From a virus, in the IMG/VR virus record IMGVR_UViG_3300031143_000013, positions 1 to 43,349 of that record: a DNA stretch of 43,349 bases; one strand, given 5' to 3'. Below, piece by piece: positions 6,542 through 16,626 of the stretch; position 1 is the first letter of the stretch, and every line of letters starts with the position of its first letter. Under the pieces are notes generated by a model. The model worked only from the letters and a program-made list of their open reading frames with translations, was not told the DNA's origin and ran no database searches. Position numbers and translations under genes: made by a program.

Positions 6542-9500
6542 TTACTGCTTAAGATAGTCTTCTAGAGTATCAACGTAGTCCATAAAGAACTTCAACTCCT
6601 TGTATGTCATCTCTGAAACAGCCCCCTCAAAGTTGTACCTAGTTTTCATGGCACGTAGAGCCTTAGTTCTTAGCTGCTTACTACCTACCATGTTAGCTTT
6701 TCTACGCATAGCTAGTAGCTGTGTTTTTCCTGGGGCATACTCATTAGTATACTCACGTATTTCAGACTTAGCTTCAGTTAGAGTCTTGCGTAACATATCC
6801 TTACGCTGATCAGAATCCCCCTCAATGAACCGCCTGTCACGCAACAGCTTATCTGTAGACCTCTCTAACACAGGAGCTAGGTAAGAGTTAAACACCTTGT
6901 CGTACTCTGCCATTTGGCTACGCTCACTAGCAGTCCACTCAGCCATGTTAGCCATAGAGTAGGCTTTCTCAGTAGAGTTTCTTCCTCTCTTAACAGTGAT
7001 ACCAAAGATACGAGCCAGTGGGTTAGCATCATATATCTCACCCTTACGTGAGGCTACATTGAGTTGCTCCCCTGTAAGTGTGTCTACCTCACCAATGAAG
7101 GCTTCAATGATATTGTCAAAGTACTTCGTAGAGCTTTGAGTAAACACTGCACCAGCAGTCTTAGCCTGACGTGCATCCTTTGCTGTGTCTGTCTCTGTGA
7201 TGAAACCAGTAAGCTTATTAACGGCATCAAGAGGGCGTGTGAAACCTGCAGCGAAGTTACCGCCTGCCTTGGCTAGACCACTAAGAGCTAATTTACGTCC
7301 ACCTTCTTCTTGATTAAGAATAGTATCAACGATGTTAGTTAGGTCATTACCAAACTGTGCATCACTAGCAAGCTGACCAACAGCAAGTTGAGATGTAAGC
7401 TCTGTGATAAGCTCTTTATTTACAGTCTCACCCTTACGCATAAGATTACCTACACGTCCTGCTACAAGCCACAGAGAGAAGGGAAAGGTGTTCTTAGCAT
7501 CTATAATAGTGCCACCACCTATATCCATATCGTATACGCCTAAGTTCTTATCTTGACGTTCCTCATCAAACTGCATAGCCATAACAAAAGCAGTAGTACC
7601 TACTGTGGCACGTGAGAAAGCTTCTATGTCACTAATCTTTGTACCCGTCTGCTTAAGCTGAGAACTAGCAATCCTAGTTGCAGACTCCACCATTGCGAGA
7701 GGGGAGTGTTGGTACGTTGTAGCAATTACGTTATTAAAGAAACGCCCAAAGGGTAGAATAGTACCGATCAAAGGCATGTTAGAAATGCTTTCAACACCCT
7801 TAGCCATTTGACCTAGAAGTTGATCTTGACCTGTATAGTTTTTAGAGTATACAGACTTAAGTGTTGTATCTAAAGCAAGACTAAGCACACCATCGTCAAT
7901 GTCATTCAGTGTACCATCAGCTAATACATCCTGCAGGCTTTTATTTTTATTTATGCGTAGGTGCTTATCTAGTTCAGTCATAAACATTTGAGACTTAGTA
8001 AAGGTGTCTTGTATCTTAACACCCGTCAAACGGTTCATAGCCTCTGTGACTTTTTCAGTACGCTTAAACCACTTAGCATCTTCATCAATACCAAAGCGCT
8101 TAGAGCTACGCTCAACACCACCAGAGAAACTTTCAAACAAGGTCTTAGATACATCTTTGTGCTGCTCTAAGAAACTCATATATGCATCATGAGTAGTGAA
8201 GGGGTCCATCAGGTTCTTCATCCGCTGGCCTTGCATAGTTTTATATACACCAGCTATACGGCGAAGTTCTTTACCCTTAGCTGAGTTACCATGAAACAAT
8301 GATGCAGTCATCAAGCTAGTAGAGCTAAACACATCCGAAAGAGCCTGTCCTGCAGCATACTGACCAAAGCCCATAACGTTGACAGCTGTAGTAGCAGGTG
8401 AAGATACAAGTAACCTACGCCATACAGACTGACCATACTGGCCTAGCTTAGCACGTCCTGCTTTAGCTTCCTCTTCTGCTATATCTTTCTTGATGTCAGT
8501 ACGGCCCGTGATGCTATCAATCATAGCCGTGCCATGAGCAAGGCCACCATCAATAGTCTTACGTGTTTGTGACATGATGTTAAGCATCTGTGCAGAACTA
8601 CGAATATCTTTAGCTAACAAGTCACCTAGAGTTATCTTAGCAGTGCCGTAGTCACCTAGACTAACACCAATAGAGCCTTGCAGCTTAGTGTTAATAGTAG
8701 CTAGTTCATCTTCAGGTATCTGACGTACAAGGTTAGTCATAACATCAGACACAGTAGCGTTACGGCCCAGCTGCATCTTGTTATCTTTGAATATCTTAGC
8801 TAGGCCACCCTTACCATTTTCGCCTAACATAATGTCGTGTACTAATTGTACGGGTGTTACTTCTGGGTCATAAGAAGCAGAGCCTCGTTTCCACTTAGTC
8901 TCCCACGAATCAAAAGCTTTATTGATAGTCTCTACACTACGTTTAATTTCTTTAGGAGGTAATGCTGCAGCTATCTCAGCATCAATCTCTTGACGCATAG
9001 CGCCACGCTCTAGCTGCCCTGCTGTGTCACCTAAGCCACTCTTGCCTTTACCTGCACGTCCAAGTAGCTGAGCACCTGCACCCACTGCCCCTAAGCCGAA
9101 GCTGAAGGTGGTCTGTAGGCTGCTGTACTCTTCTTGTGAACCAACATCTAGCATGACGTTCTGTATCTGGTAGTCGTTAAGCATAGCAAACGTGCCATCT
9201 AAAGCAGCCGTACCATACAAACTATAGCGCTGGGCTTTCTTCTCAACAACCTCTAGTACTGTGCGTTCTGCACCTTCACGAGCACCCGCTAGGAATATCT
9301 CTTTCTCTTTAGTTGCTACGTTCTTAATAACACGATCAGCTGTAGGGCCTTTAACGCCCTTCTCAACAAGGCGAGTAGTAGCACGAGATACAGCTGTATC
9401 AACTGCTTTCTTTTGTGCAGCAGTGTCTAAGCCTTCACGTACTGCACGTTCACCAGCCTCTTTAGCTACCTGCTTGATGAATGCCTTACCACCTTGAGTA

Positions 9501-9997
9501 GCACCATATGCTGCAGCCTTACCTAGTCCACCTGTCATAAGACCAAGGTAGTTCGTTGGATCAGAAGCAGCAGCAAGGATATAATCCTTTACGCCATCTA
9601 CTGCACCAAAGAAGCCATCATTAACAAACACGTTACCTAAGTCATCATACAGATCGTATGCATCTTTAGCTAAAGCTTTTTGCTTGTCATCTGCCTTAGA
9701 GATAAAGCGTACCTCACCACCTGTAGATACGATATTAGTATTAAAGAAACGCATGTGATCCACAAAGTCTTCAACTACAGCGTCACCTTCTTTGTCTTTG
9801 TAGTCTACGCCTTTACGTGCAATCATATAGCTGCGAATCTTATTGAGGTTCTCATACTCTAGAAGATCGTCCTTCTTTAGTTTACCTCCACCTACTACAT
9901 CCTCATCTTCTATACTAGCTTCTTCTACCTCTGCAGTTTTCTGTTCTGCTTCAGTAGGCCCAGTGTCTAACGTGTATTTAAAATTATATTCTGACAT
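6542..9997 (-). CDS. Large internal virion (ejection) protein candidate
   Basis: This is a 1151-residue protein, the last gene of the leftward late operon. Residues 1-45 are acidic and low in order; a region around 130-170 contains glycine/alanine-rich hydrophobic stretches (SDPTNYLGLMTGGLGKAAAYG), and the remainder is long helical segments with further hydrophobic patches near 305-325 and around 560-590. No enzyme motif is evident. Position after the tail genes, size and helix-rich composition fit the ejected core proteins of podoviruses (compare T7 gp16), but I see no direct sequence match. It starts 3 bp after the upstream gene. Confidence 0.85.
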   Translation of the reverse strand: MSEYNFKYTLDTGPTEAEQKTAEVEEASIEDEDVVGGGKLKKDDLLEYENLNKIRSYMIARKGVDYKDKEGDAVVEDFVDHMRFFNTNIVSTGGEVRFISKADDKQKALAKDAYDLYDDLGNVFVNDGFFGAVDGVKDYILAAASDPTNYLGLMTGGLGKAAAYGATQGGKAFIKQVAKEAGERAVREGLDTAAQKKAVDTAVSRATTRLVEKGVKGPTADRVIKNVATKEKEIFLAGAREGAERTVLEVVEKKAQRYSLYGTAALDGTFAMLNDYQIQNVMLDVGSQEEYSSLQTTFSFGLGAVGAGAQLLGRAGKGKSGLGDTAGQLERGAMRQEIDAEIAAALPPKEIKRSVETINKAFDSWETKWKRGSASYDPEVTPVQLVHDIMLGENGKGGLAKIFKDNKMQLGRNATVSDVMTNLVRQIPEDELATINTKLQGSIGVSLGDYGTAKITLGDLLAKDIRSSAQMLNIMSQTRKTIDGGLAHGTAMIDSITGRTDIKKDIAEEEAKAGRAKLGQYGQSVWRRLLVSSPATTAVNVMGFGQYAAGQALSDVFSSTSLMTASLFHGNSAKGKELRRIAGVYKTMQGQRMKNLMDPFTTHDAYMSFLEQHKDVSKTLFESFSGGVERSSKRFGIDEDAKWFKRTEKVTEAMNRLTGVKIQDTFTKSQMFMTELDKHLRINKNKSLQDVLADGTLNDIDDGVLSLALDTTLKSVYSKNYTGQDQLLGQMAKGVESISNMPLIGTILPFGRFFNNVIATTYQHSPLAMVESATRIASSQLKQTGTKISDIEAFSRATVGTTAFVMAMQFDEERQDKNLGVYDMDIGGGTIIDAKNTFPFSLWLVAGRVGNLMRKGETVNKELITELTSQLAVGQLASDAQFGNDLTNIVDTILNQEEGGRKLALSGLAKAGGNFAAGFTRPLDAVNKLTGFITETDTAKDARQAKTAGAVFTQSSTKYFDNIIEAFIGEVDTLTGEQLNVASRKGEIYDANPLARIFGITVKRGRNSTEKAYSMANMAEWTASERSQMAEYDKVFNSYLAPVLERSTDKLLRDRRFIEGDSDQRKDMLRKTLTEAKSEIREYTNEYAPGKTQLLAMRRKANMVGSKQLRTKALRAMKTRYNFEGAVSEMTYKELKFFMDYVDTLEDYLKQ

Positions 9998-10000
9998 GGT

Positions 10001-11704
10001 TTATCCCTCTAAGGCAGTACCAAATGTTTCAACTAAGAAAGACTTATCCATAGGTAACGTCTTTTTATTCTCTTCTGCCCAATCTGACATAGCTTCTATG
10101 ATACCTTCAGGCTCAATGCTGTACAAGTTATCTCTAATGAAGTCAAGAATATCATCACCATGATCAACGAATATCTGAAGGTCTAGCTCTGTTAGCGTAC
10201 CCCTGTCTAAAGCCCCGTCAAAGATAGAAGGCTTTATGCCAAACTTTTTAGCAGCCCTCTCTCTGATAGACTCAACACGTTCCTTCTCTATCTTCTTGAA
10301 GTTATCCTTACCAGCATACGCTAAGTCTAGATTGCGTACAGGTAAGCCCTTCTTTTTACGTTCACCACGAGACATTTCATCCCATTCCTCACGAGTAACA
10401 GTAGACATTGCCTGTGCCATAGTCTTTTGGTTATCTATATTAAGCTGTGCTGTTTCTGCTGCAGCACTAAGTCCAAGAGCGCTATCTACAGCATTAGCTA
10501 GTTTTGGGGCGTACTGTGTAATTTCAAGAGGATCTGCATCTTGTTCGCTTGTTGTCGCAACTTCAAGTTCAACTTCAGGGGTTACTTCAGGTTCACCTTC
10601 AGGTTGAGGACGTACTTTAGGTCTAGCAGCAGCTGCCTCATCCATATCAACTTCTGGTAGTAGCGAAACCTCAACCTCTGGGGTAGTAAAACCTGTAGAT
10701 GTTGTGTCTGTACTAAATGCGTCTTCTGTCTGTGTGTCTGCATCAGTCTCAGTAGTACCAAGAGCTAAGCTGTCTACGTAGGAGCCGCTAAGGAAGCTAC
10801 GTAGATAACCGTCAGCACTGTCTGTGAAAGATTCACCATACGTATCTACCATATCTTGAATAGTAGAACCTACCGTAGAAAGATAAAGTTCATCCATCTC
10901 GGCTTGCGCTTTAGGCAACCTAGCCTTGGCTGCAGCTAACTCATCTTGATCCTCAGAAACTCGTATTGCCCCTATAAGACCTTTAATCTCTGTATCTAAA
11001 GTGGAGTACGCACCTGTGTCTTCTACTGCCTTGGTCAAGGCATTTATAGTACGTGTAAACCCATCCATATCCTCAGAAGGTCTAAACACTTTAATGTCAT
11101 TGAATGTAATAAACGTACCAGGCACAAGGCTCTCATAATCTTGCTGTGCAGACATTTGATTAACATCATAGGCGGTATAGCCATCTTTTATAACTTCTCT
11201 GTCAAGCCTTGCACGAGCCATGTCCATCTGCTTGTCACCCCTAAGGCGATCCATGAAGCTACGCTCAGGCATATCTTTTGTAACGCCCTTGCCTTCATAG
11301 CCTAGCCCGTAGGTCTTCCTGATAAGATTAGTGGTGTCTGTGTCCATCACAGAGAAACCCTCTGGTATATTAACTAGTGCTTCAATGTCTGATGCACCAA
11401 GCTTACCACCACCTGCATCTTCTCTAGCTTTTGTTACCTTATTAGCTAAGGTTGTTATTTCTTGTGGCCCTGCAGCTATAGCAGCTTGGATAACACGCTC
11501 AGATGCACCATTATCACGTAGCATATTAGATATGCCTACAACCTGTTGGACTACAGCGTTACGCTTAGATAAAGTCTGGGTATTACGATCAGCAAGTGTA
11601 CGCTGGTTCTCTTCAAATGCACGGGCTTCATCGCCCTTCTTCTCAATGTCTTTCACCCTAGACTCTAGAAAGCCTGTAGCAAATGCCTGTACATCAAAAC
11701 CCAT
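10001..11704 (-). CDS. Probable internal virion protein
   Basis: A 567-residue acidic protein with a helical, coiled-coil-like N-terminal third (about 15-70, rich in E, K, R, Q) and a proline/glutamate/valine-rich low-complexity linker around 355-400. The C-terminal part is again helical. No catalytic motif is visible. It lies 3 bp before the 1151-residue gene and just after the 192-residue gene, so the trio is likely translated together and may build an internal core or ejection channel in the virion. Function is inferred from position and composition. Confidence 0.82.
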   Translation of the reverse strand: MGFDVQAFATGFLESRVKDIEKKGDEARAFEENQRTLADRNTQTLSKRNAVVQQVVGISNMLRDNGASERVIQAAIAAGPQEITTLANKVTKAREDAGGGKLGASDIEALVNIPEGFSVMDTDTTNLIRKTYGLGYEGKGVTKDMPERSFMDRLRGDKQMDMARARLDREVIKDGYTAYDVNQMSAQQDYESLVPGTFITFNDIKVFRPSEDMDGFTRTINALTKAVEDTGAYSTLDTEIKGLIGAIRVSEDQDELAAAKARLPKAQAEMDELYLSTVGSTIQDMVDTYGESFTDSADGYLRSFLSGSYVDSLALGTTETDADTQTEDAFSTDTTSTGFTTPEVEVSLLPEVDMDEAAAARPKVRPQPEGEPEVTPEVELEVATTSEQDADPLEITQYAPKLANAVDSALGLSAAAETAQLNIDNQKTMAQAMSTVTREEWDEMSRGERKKKGLPVRNLDLAYAGKDNFKKIEKERVESIRERAAKKFGIKPSIFDGALDRGTLTELDLQIFVDHGDDILDFIRDNLYSIEPEGIIEAMSDWAEENKKTLPMDKSFLVETFGTALEG

Positions 11705-11707
11705 AAC

Positions 11708-12286
11708 TTAAACTCCCTTCGCCATAAGGCCCATAGGTTCAGCAGGTGCGCTTACTTCCATGCTCATATCTTCTTCAACGTCATCGACAGGGGCTTCTGT
11801 GCCTGTACTACTCAAGGCTTCTTGTAGCCCCTGAAGGAGTGCTACCCCTGGATCTTCCTGCCCAGCGCCCTTCTTATCTGCATCAATAAAAGCTAACTCA
11901 ATGGAAGCTTGTAGGCGTTTTCTCTCATTCTCTTTAATGTCTTGCTCAGGATTAGTAATATCATCACGTACCACAATGTCATAGTTTGACATAGCTGCTT
12001 TAATGAAGGAGTGAATAACTGGTGCAATGACCATGCTAACATCAATAGAGTGCAAACCGTTCATAACCCCAGAAGTAAGTAATGTCTTAACCAGTGGTGC
12101 AAGAGGCATGTCGTTACCTAGAATAACAGATAGGTCATCCATTACTTCATCATCAGCTAACTTATCAATGTAATACTTTGTTGCCTCTTCAAAGTCTACC
12201 ATTTCAGGAGGGTTTTCCCAAGGCCAGTTGTTAGGCAAGTCAGTTAAAGACTGTCCAGGGGTGGGTGCTTCTAATAGAGATGCCAT
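11708..12286 (-). CDS. Hypothetical virion-associated protein
   Basis: The product is 192 residues and acidic, with PTPGQSLTDLPNNWPWENPP near the N-terminus, then mostly helical segments, and a methionine/proline-rich tail. The size and place before two large core-like proteins resemble T7 gp14 preceding gp15 and gp16, but sequence similarity cannot be claimed. The C-terminal MEVSAPAEPMGLMAKG resembles short tails in other proteins of this operon. I do not recognise a family. Confidence 0.78.
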   Translation of the reverse strand: MASLLEAPTPGQSLTDLPNNWPWENPPEMVDFEEATKYYIDKLADDEVMDDLSVILGNDMPLAPLVKTLLTSGVMNGLHSIDVSMVIAPVIHSFIKAAMSNYDIVVRDDITNPEQDIKENERKRLQASIELAFIDADKKGAGQEDPGVALLQGLQEALSSTGTEAPVDDVEEDMSMEVSAPAEPMGLMAKGV

Positions 12287-12298
12287 TTTATATATACC

Positions 12299-12721
12299 TT
12301 ACTTAGTGAAACCAGCGCCAAAGTAGAGACCTACAATAGCTGATACAATGTGTGTGTCTAGGGGTGTTATTACGAAGCCACGTGCAGACTGCCAATGTAC
12401 TGTGCCATCACCACCAAAGAGCCAGTTGAATAAGCCACCATGTATTTCAGTGTAGCCTACAATAACGCTTACTTCAGGATACCATACAGCAACTAGCTTT
12501 GGCAAGACTATAATAGCAAATATTGAAGATAATGCTATGAGTCTACGTGTCCACGCAAAGTGTGTGTCAGACTTGCCATGCTCTCTGGCTTGCTGCATAC
12601 CGCTGATCATCATCTCTTGCTGCTTAGCTTTGTTCTTAGTGTTCTGACCCCAGATAGACATGACTGCGCCTAGCACGGTGGAGAAGAGCATAGTGATAAG
12701 TTCTAGGGGTAAGCCAAACAT
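12299..12721 (-). CDS. Holin-like membrane protein, three hydrophobic segments
   Basis: The 140-residue protein has three hydrophobic stretches: residues 6-24, 60-80 and 120-136. A charged segment (about 26-58) and the WTRRLIALSS stretch separate the first two. Layout and sequence flavour resemble three-TM holins described for gene transfer agents and alphaproteobacterial phages. A holin would open the inner membrane for the lysozyme-fold enzyme encoded immediately upstream (TAATG overlap). A virion-associated membrane role is an alternative because the neighbours are structural. Confidence 0.75.
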   Translation of the reverse strand: MFGLPLELITMLFSTVLGAVMSIWGQNTKNKAKQQEMMISGMQQAREHGKSDTHFAWTRRLIALSSIFAIIVLPKLVAVWYPEVSVIVGYTEIHGGLFNWLFGGDGTVHWQSARGFVITPLDTHIVSAIVGLYFGAGFTK

Positions 12722-13716
12722 TAGAGTTTTAACCTATCAATAAGAGCATTGTAGTATTTAGTACCTTTAGTACCAAAAGCATCCTTGCCTGTTTTTCCTG
12801 TCTCTAGCCATGTATCAGCACCACTCCAACCTTGATTGTGTGCATAGCCCAGCACCGCAAGTTTCTCCTTTAAAGGGAGCATTTTATATCTCTCTGATTT
12901 GTTTATAAGATACGAGTGGTTTTTTGCAGTGTAAGCAGCAAAAGCTTTTTCCTGTAGTTTAGGATCATTGCGGTAAGCTTCTCTTTCCTGTGCTGTGTGA
13001 CCCAAGGTAATACCTAGAAGCTCTGCAGCGTCTTGCTTAGCTACTTTACCTAGCTGGTACATACCATCGTAGTGTTTGTTAGCTCCACCTTTAATGGTGT
13101 AGGGGTTTTCCTTTCCACCAGACTCAATAGCAGAAATTTCTTCACGATAGGCGTCCCACATTGTAGAGGAGATACCTATTTCAGCCTTTACAATACCTTT
13201 AGCTTCTGCAGTCATAGGTGCAGAAACCTCTCCATCTTTACTGGCTGACATGAGACCAGCAGACTGAGTAGCAAGACGAAGCTGAGTATTCTCTGGTGTA
13301 GCACCGCCACTCTCCTTTAATGATTCTGTAATTACTTCTTCTTCAACTACATCTACGTCACCTATATCTGCTGGACCCATTCTTTTCTGTTTTGATTGTT
13401 CAACAGCATCAAGAGTTTCCTGGGATAAACCTCCAAACATAGCTTCGTAACTGATCTGTGTATCTTGCCTATCTGGAGTTTTATCAGAAAAAACTTTATC
13501 AGCGTCATCTTCACTAGAGAAATATCCTAATAGTTCATCTAACATCTTGTCATAAAAATCAGGCTCATCACTTGAAGTGTCAGTATTGCCATCATCAGGC
13601 TTAGATGCAATACCTTTAGGTATAGCTTTAGGTCTAACGTTTTCTTCTTCAGTTAAAGCTTTACGCTGAGCATAAGCTCTAGTCATAGTGTTGGGGTCAA
13701 AATTAAAATCAGTCAT
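12721..13716 (-). CDS. Lysozyme/SLT-fold peptidoglycan hydrolase with disordered N-terminus
   Basis: The 331-residue protein has about 180 acidic, low-complexity N-terminal residues followed by a lysozyme-like domain: AIESGG with candidate catalytic E198, YDGMYQLGK (the G-x-M-Q type substrate strand), and AHNQGWSGADTWL. This matches soluble lytic transglycosylase/goose lysozyme-like folds that cut the glycan strand. The neighbouring holin-like gene suggests a lysis role, while the long disordered tail and placement within structural genes suggest a virion-associated hydrolase that opens the wall during DNA entry. No signal peptide is seen. Confidence 0.82.
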   Translation of the reverse strand: MTDFNFDPNTMTRAYAQRKALTEEENVRPKAIPKGIASKPDDGNTDTSSDEPDFYDKMLDELLGYFSSEDDADKVFSDKTPDRQDTQISYEAMFGGLSQETLDAVEQSKQKRMGPADIGDVDVVEEEVITESLKESGGATPENTQLRLATQSAGLMSASKDGEVSAPMTAEAKGIVKAEIGISSTMWDAYREEISAIESGGKENPYTIKGGANKHYDGMYQLGKVAKQDAAELLGITLGHTAQEREAYRNDPKLQEKAFAAYTAKNHSYLINKSERYKMLPLKEKLAVLGYAHNQGWSGADTWLETGKTGKDAFGTKGTKYYNALIDRLKL

Positions 13717-13734
13717 GTCATTATACCTATATTA

Positions 13735-16614
13735 TTATCCAAAGATAACCTTATCAACGAATGTACCAGCAAGCTTAGAGAAGATAGAACTTTTTGATGC
13801 TGCAGCTGCATCAACCCCTGCCTCATTCTTAAGGCTCTGTAAAGCAATACTTGTTGCACGATCCGCATTATTGTTCTCTGTCTGGAAGGCAAAGCTCATA
13901 ATGTCTCGCTCTGTCTGCCAGTACGAATCTAAGTTACGTGCAGTAAAGCCTGCCATTGTTTTAGCGAAGTCCATGTTAGACTCATTCTGAGCGGCTGTGT
14001 TAAGTGTAGTTAAGTTCTGACGCCACTGGGCATTAGACTGTGCTATTACAAGGCCATTCTGTGCATTGAACAAGTCACGCTGTTGCTGGATCTCAGAGTT
14101 AAACTCACGCAGAGCATTGACTGAGTTGACGTTGAACTGATCCATAGCATTCTGCTGAGAAGCATTGAACTGACCTGTTTGACTAGCTAAGTTAGCAAAG
14201 AACTGATTAGTCTGGTTCTCACTAGAAGCATTAAACTGTGCTGCAGCATTCTCAGCAGCTTGATCTGTGAACAAAGCTTGGATGTTTTGCTGTGACTTAA
14301 ACATAGTCGTTTGCTGCTCGTTAGACAAGTTAGTCATGTCCATCTGCATAAAGTTCTGTGCATTCTGTACAGCTGTTTGCTGACGGTTGTTTAGGTTAGC
14401 CATATCCAAGTTAGACAAGGCTGCAGCTTCTGCCATCACCATAGCTTGACGGTTAGACAGATTGTTAAGGTTCATAGTGTTAGCAGAACGAGAGTTTTCA
14501 AGAGCGATATTCTGCTCTGCAGTAAAGTTCATGTTAGCTATGTCACCGACACGTGCTGAGTTTTGTACACGTGCTTGGAAGGCTTGGTCAAACTCCATGC
14601 CAAGGAACTGAGCACGTTGTTGTGCAGACAGCATAGCACGTGCTTGACGGTTAGATAAGTTCTGACCCTCAAACTGTGCCTGTACTTGTGCGTCCATCTG
14701 AGCAATAGGTAGTGCAGCTTCCATTGAAGCTTGAATGATAGCTTGCCCTGCCATGCTAGAAGCACCAAGACCTCTGGCAGCTAACGTAGCTGTAGCTGCT
14801 CTCATGGAACCAGCAGCCCATGCAGGTGTATTACCACCCTCAAACTGTTGCATGAGACCTTCTAGTTGTCCTTGTACAGTAGCTTGTGTAGAAGGTGTAG
14901 CAGTAGCCGCTTGGATCTGCTCGTTGAATGTAGCAGCCTTCTCAGCATCGGCTACACCAGAGATAATCTCACCAGCCTGTATCTCACGTGCAGCAGGGGC
15001 ATTAACCATAGTGGCTGTACCCTGAGCAGCAGTCATACCAGTAACACCAGATGTAAGCTGTTGCTGTGCTATAGGTTGAGCTTGAGTAGATACTGTGCCT
15101 TGAGCAGCAGTCATACCAGCTGTCTCTGCCTGTATTCCTGTATAGGCTGGCGTAAATGCTGCAGTCTGTACTGAGGGTGTTACCTGTTGATTAGCTTGTT
15201 GTACAGTACCTACTGTGGCTGCCTCTGCAAAAGGAGCAATAGGTACAGTCTGTCCTGCATCCACAGGTACAAAGTCTGCAGCTTGTGGTTGCATGTACTG
15301 AACGTTAGACTGCATAGGTTGCATAGTCTGTGCAATAAGGTTAGCATCACGCTCAGCTTGCTGTTGTACAAACGTACCTTCTGCAGCGTAGATAGGCTTC
15401 TTAGTCATTCCACCTTTGCTCATAGCCACACCAACAGCACGAGCCTTACGGCGAAGACCTTCACTGCTATTCATAAAAGTCTTGGCAGAATTTATGTCAT
15501 CACCACCAAAGCCATTCATCCTAGCTATTATAAGCAGGGCTGAATCTACTGTACCACCTTCAGCATAGCCTTGTACAGCACCGCCTTTGTTTTGCCCTTG
15601 TACAGGAGTAAAACCAGGAGGTACGTATGTAACAGGAGCGCCATTAACTTCAGTTACAGTAACTTCTTGACCTAGATTATTAGCATATAAAACTTGCTGA
15701 GAGCCACTAGAACCCATAGTAGGGGCAACAATTGTAGGGTCAACTAAGCCTGGTGTACCAGCGTAATTAGTCTTGTATGTTACCTCTTTAGGTACTGCAG
15801 ATAGTCCTGCTGTTTGTAAAGGCTTACTAAATGTACCTGCTTGCTCATTACTGATAGATGTATTAGCTGATATTTGTGGTTGGTTGTAATAAGAAGGGGG
15901 TGTTACTTGTTGGGTAACAACCTGTGGCACAGCTTGAACGGGTACTGCTGCACCTGCGGGAGCGGTAATAGAAGGTGCTTGTACCGAAGGAGTAAAAGAA
16001 CTAGAGGTACTAGGAACCACAGGTTTCTTTTTTTTCTTTTTTATCTTATCAAATGCTGCCCACTGTAGTGAGTTATCTAGATTACCGCCGAACATTTGAT
16101 TCTGTCTATCATACTCTTGTGTGTATGCTGCATTAGCCTGCTCTTGCCACTCAGGAGTTGAGGTAGGAATACTAGCTATTGTATTTGTAGCAGGATTTAA
16201 CCCCTGTGCAGCTAGGCCATCTTGAATAAGTTGTGCATTAGCTACATGATCATTAACCATAAAGTTATATAGCTCCCCTGTTTCAGGGTTTATCTGGCCT
16301 CCGTAGAGTTCTTTATTAGCTTCAGTACTATCAAGATATCCATACTCGTTCTTAGCTGTTTGAACAGCTTCGTAGTGTATTCTTAGACCTTCATCTTGAG
16401 GGCCTGATGTAGGAGCGCCAACATAAAAGTCACTTGTACCTGCATTATAACCATTACTGTAAAGAAAATCTGATACAGCTTGATATGACATAGGATCGCT
16501 AGGATCAATGCCAACAGCTGCTACAGCCTCATTCATTGAAGCTGTAGAGGCACCTGTTGTCTGTGCAGCATATTGTATATCCGCTAATTTTATGATGTCT
16601 TCTTGAGTTGCCAT
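13735..16614 (-). CDS. Large Q/N-rich virion protein with Asn-Arg-Gln repeats
   Basis: A 959-residue protein in three parts. Residues 1-190 look globular. Residues 190-345 are P/V/Q/T-rich with a lysine run (KKKKKK). Residues about 345-420 carry glycine-lysine motifs (GYAEGGTVDSALL, SKGGMTKKP) also seen in the 745-residue protein at 30.2 kb. The C-terminal half is helical, alanine/glutamine/asparagine-rich and repetitive, with NLSNRQA, NLNNRQQ and NLSNEQQ recurring about every 20-25 residues. It probably forms a long fibrous or internal virion element; no enzyme motif is visible. Confidence 0.85.
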   Translation of the reverse strand: MATQEDIIKLADIQYAAQTTGASTASMNEAVAAVGIDPSDPMSYQAVSDFLYSNGYNAGTSDFYVGAPTSGPQDEGLRIHYEAVQTAKNEYGYLDSTEANKELYGGQINPETGELYNFMVNDHVANAQLIQDGLAAQGLNPATNTIASIPTSTPEWQEQANAAYTQEYDRQNQMFGGNLDNSLQWAAFDKIKKKKKKPVVPSTSSSFTPSVQAPSITAPAGAAVPVQAVPQVVTQQVTPPSYYNQPQISANTSISNEQAGTFSKPLQTAGLSAVPKEVTYKTNYAGTPGLVDPTIVAPTMGSSGSQQVLYANNLGQEVTVTEVNGAPVTYVPPGFTPVQGQNKGGAVQGYAEGGTVDSALLIIARMNGFGGDDINSAKTFMNSSEGLRRKARAVGVAMSKGGMTKKPIYAAEGTFVQQQAERDANLIAQTMQPMQSNVQYMQPQAADFVPVDAGQTVPIAPFAEAATVGTVQQANQQVTPSVQTAAFTPAYTGIQAETAGMTAAQGTVSTQAQPIAQQQLTSGVTGMTAAQGTATMVNAPAAREIQAGEIISGVADAEKAATFNEQIQAATATPSTQATVQGQLEGLMQQFEGGNTPAWAAGSMRAATATLAARGLGASSMAGQAIIQASMEAALPIAQMDAQVQAQFEGQNLSNRQARAMLSAQQRAQFLGMEFDQAFQARVQNSARVGDIANMNFTAEQNIALENSRSANTMNLNNLSNRQAMVMAEAAALSNLDMANLNNRQQTAVQNAQNFMQMDMTNLSNEQQTTMFKSQQNIQALFTDQAAENAAAQFNASSENQTNQFFANLASQTGQFNASQQNAMDQFNVNSVNALREFNSEIQQQRDLFNAQNGLVIAQSNAQWRQNLTTLNTAAQNESNMDFAKTMAGFTARNLDSYWQTERDIMSFAFQTENNNADRATSIALQSLKNEAGVDAAAASKSSIFSKLAGTFVDKVIFG

Positions 16615-16626
16615 TTCAGCCTACCT

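Noticed and set aside
7064-9862. Several plus-strand ORFs of 60-80 codons opposite the 1151-codon gene
   Set aside because: They are antisense shadows with no ribosome-binding sites or recognisable products.
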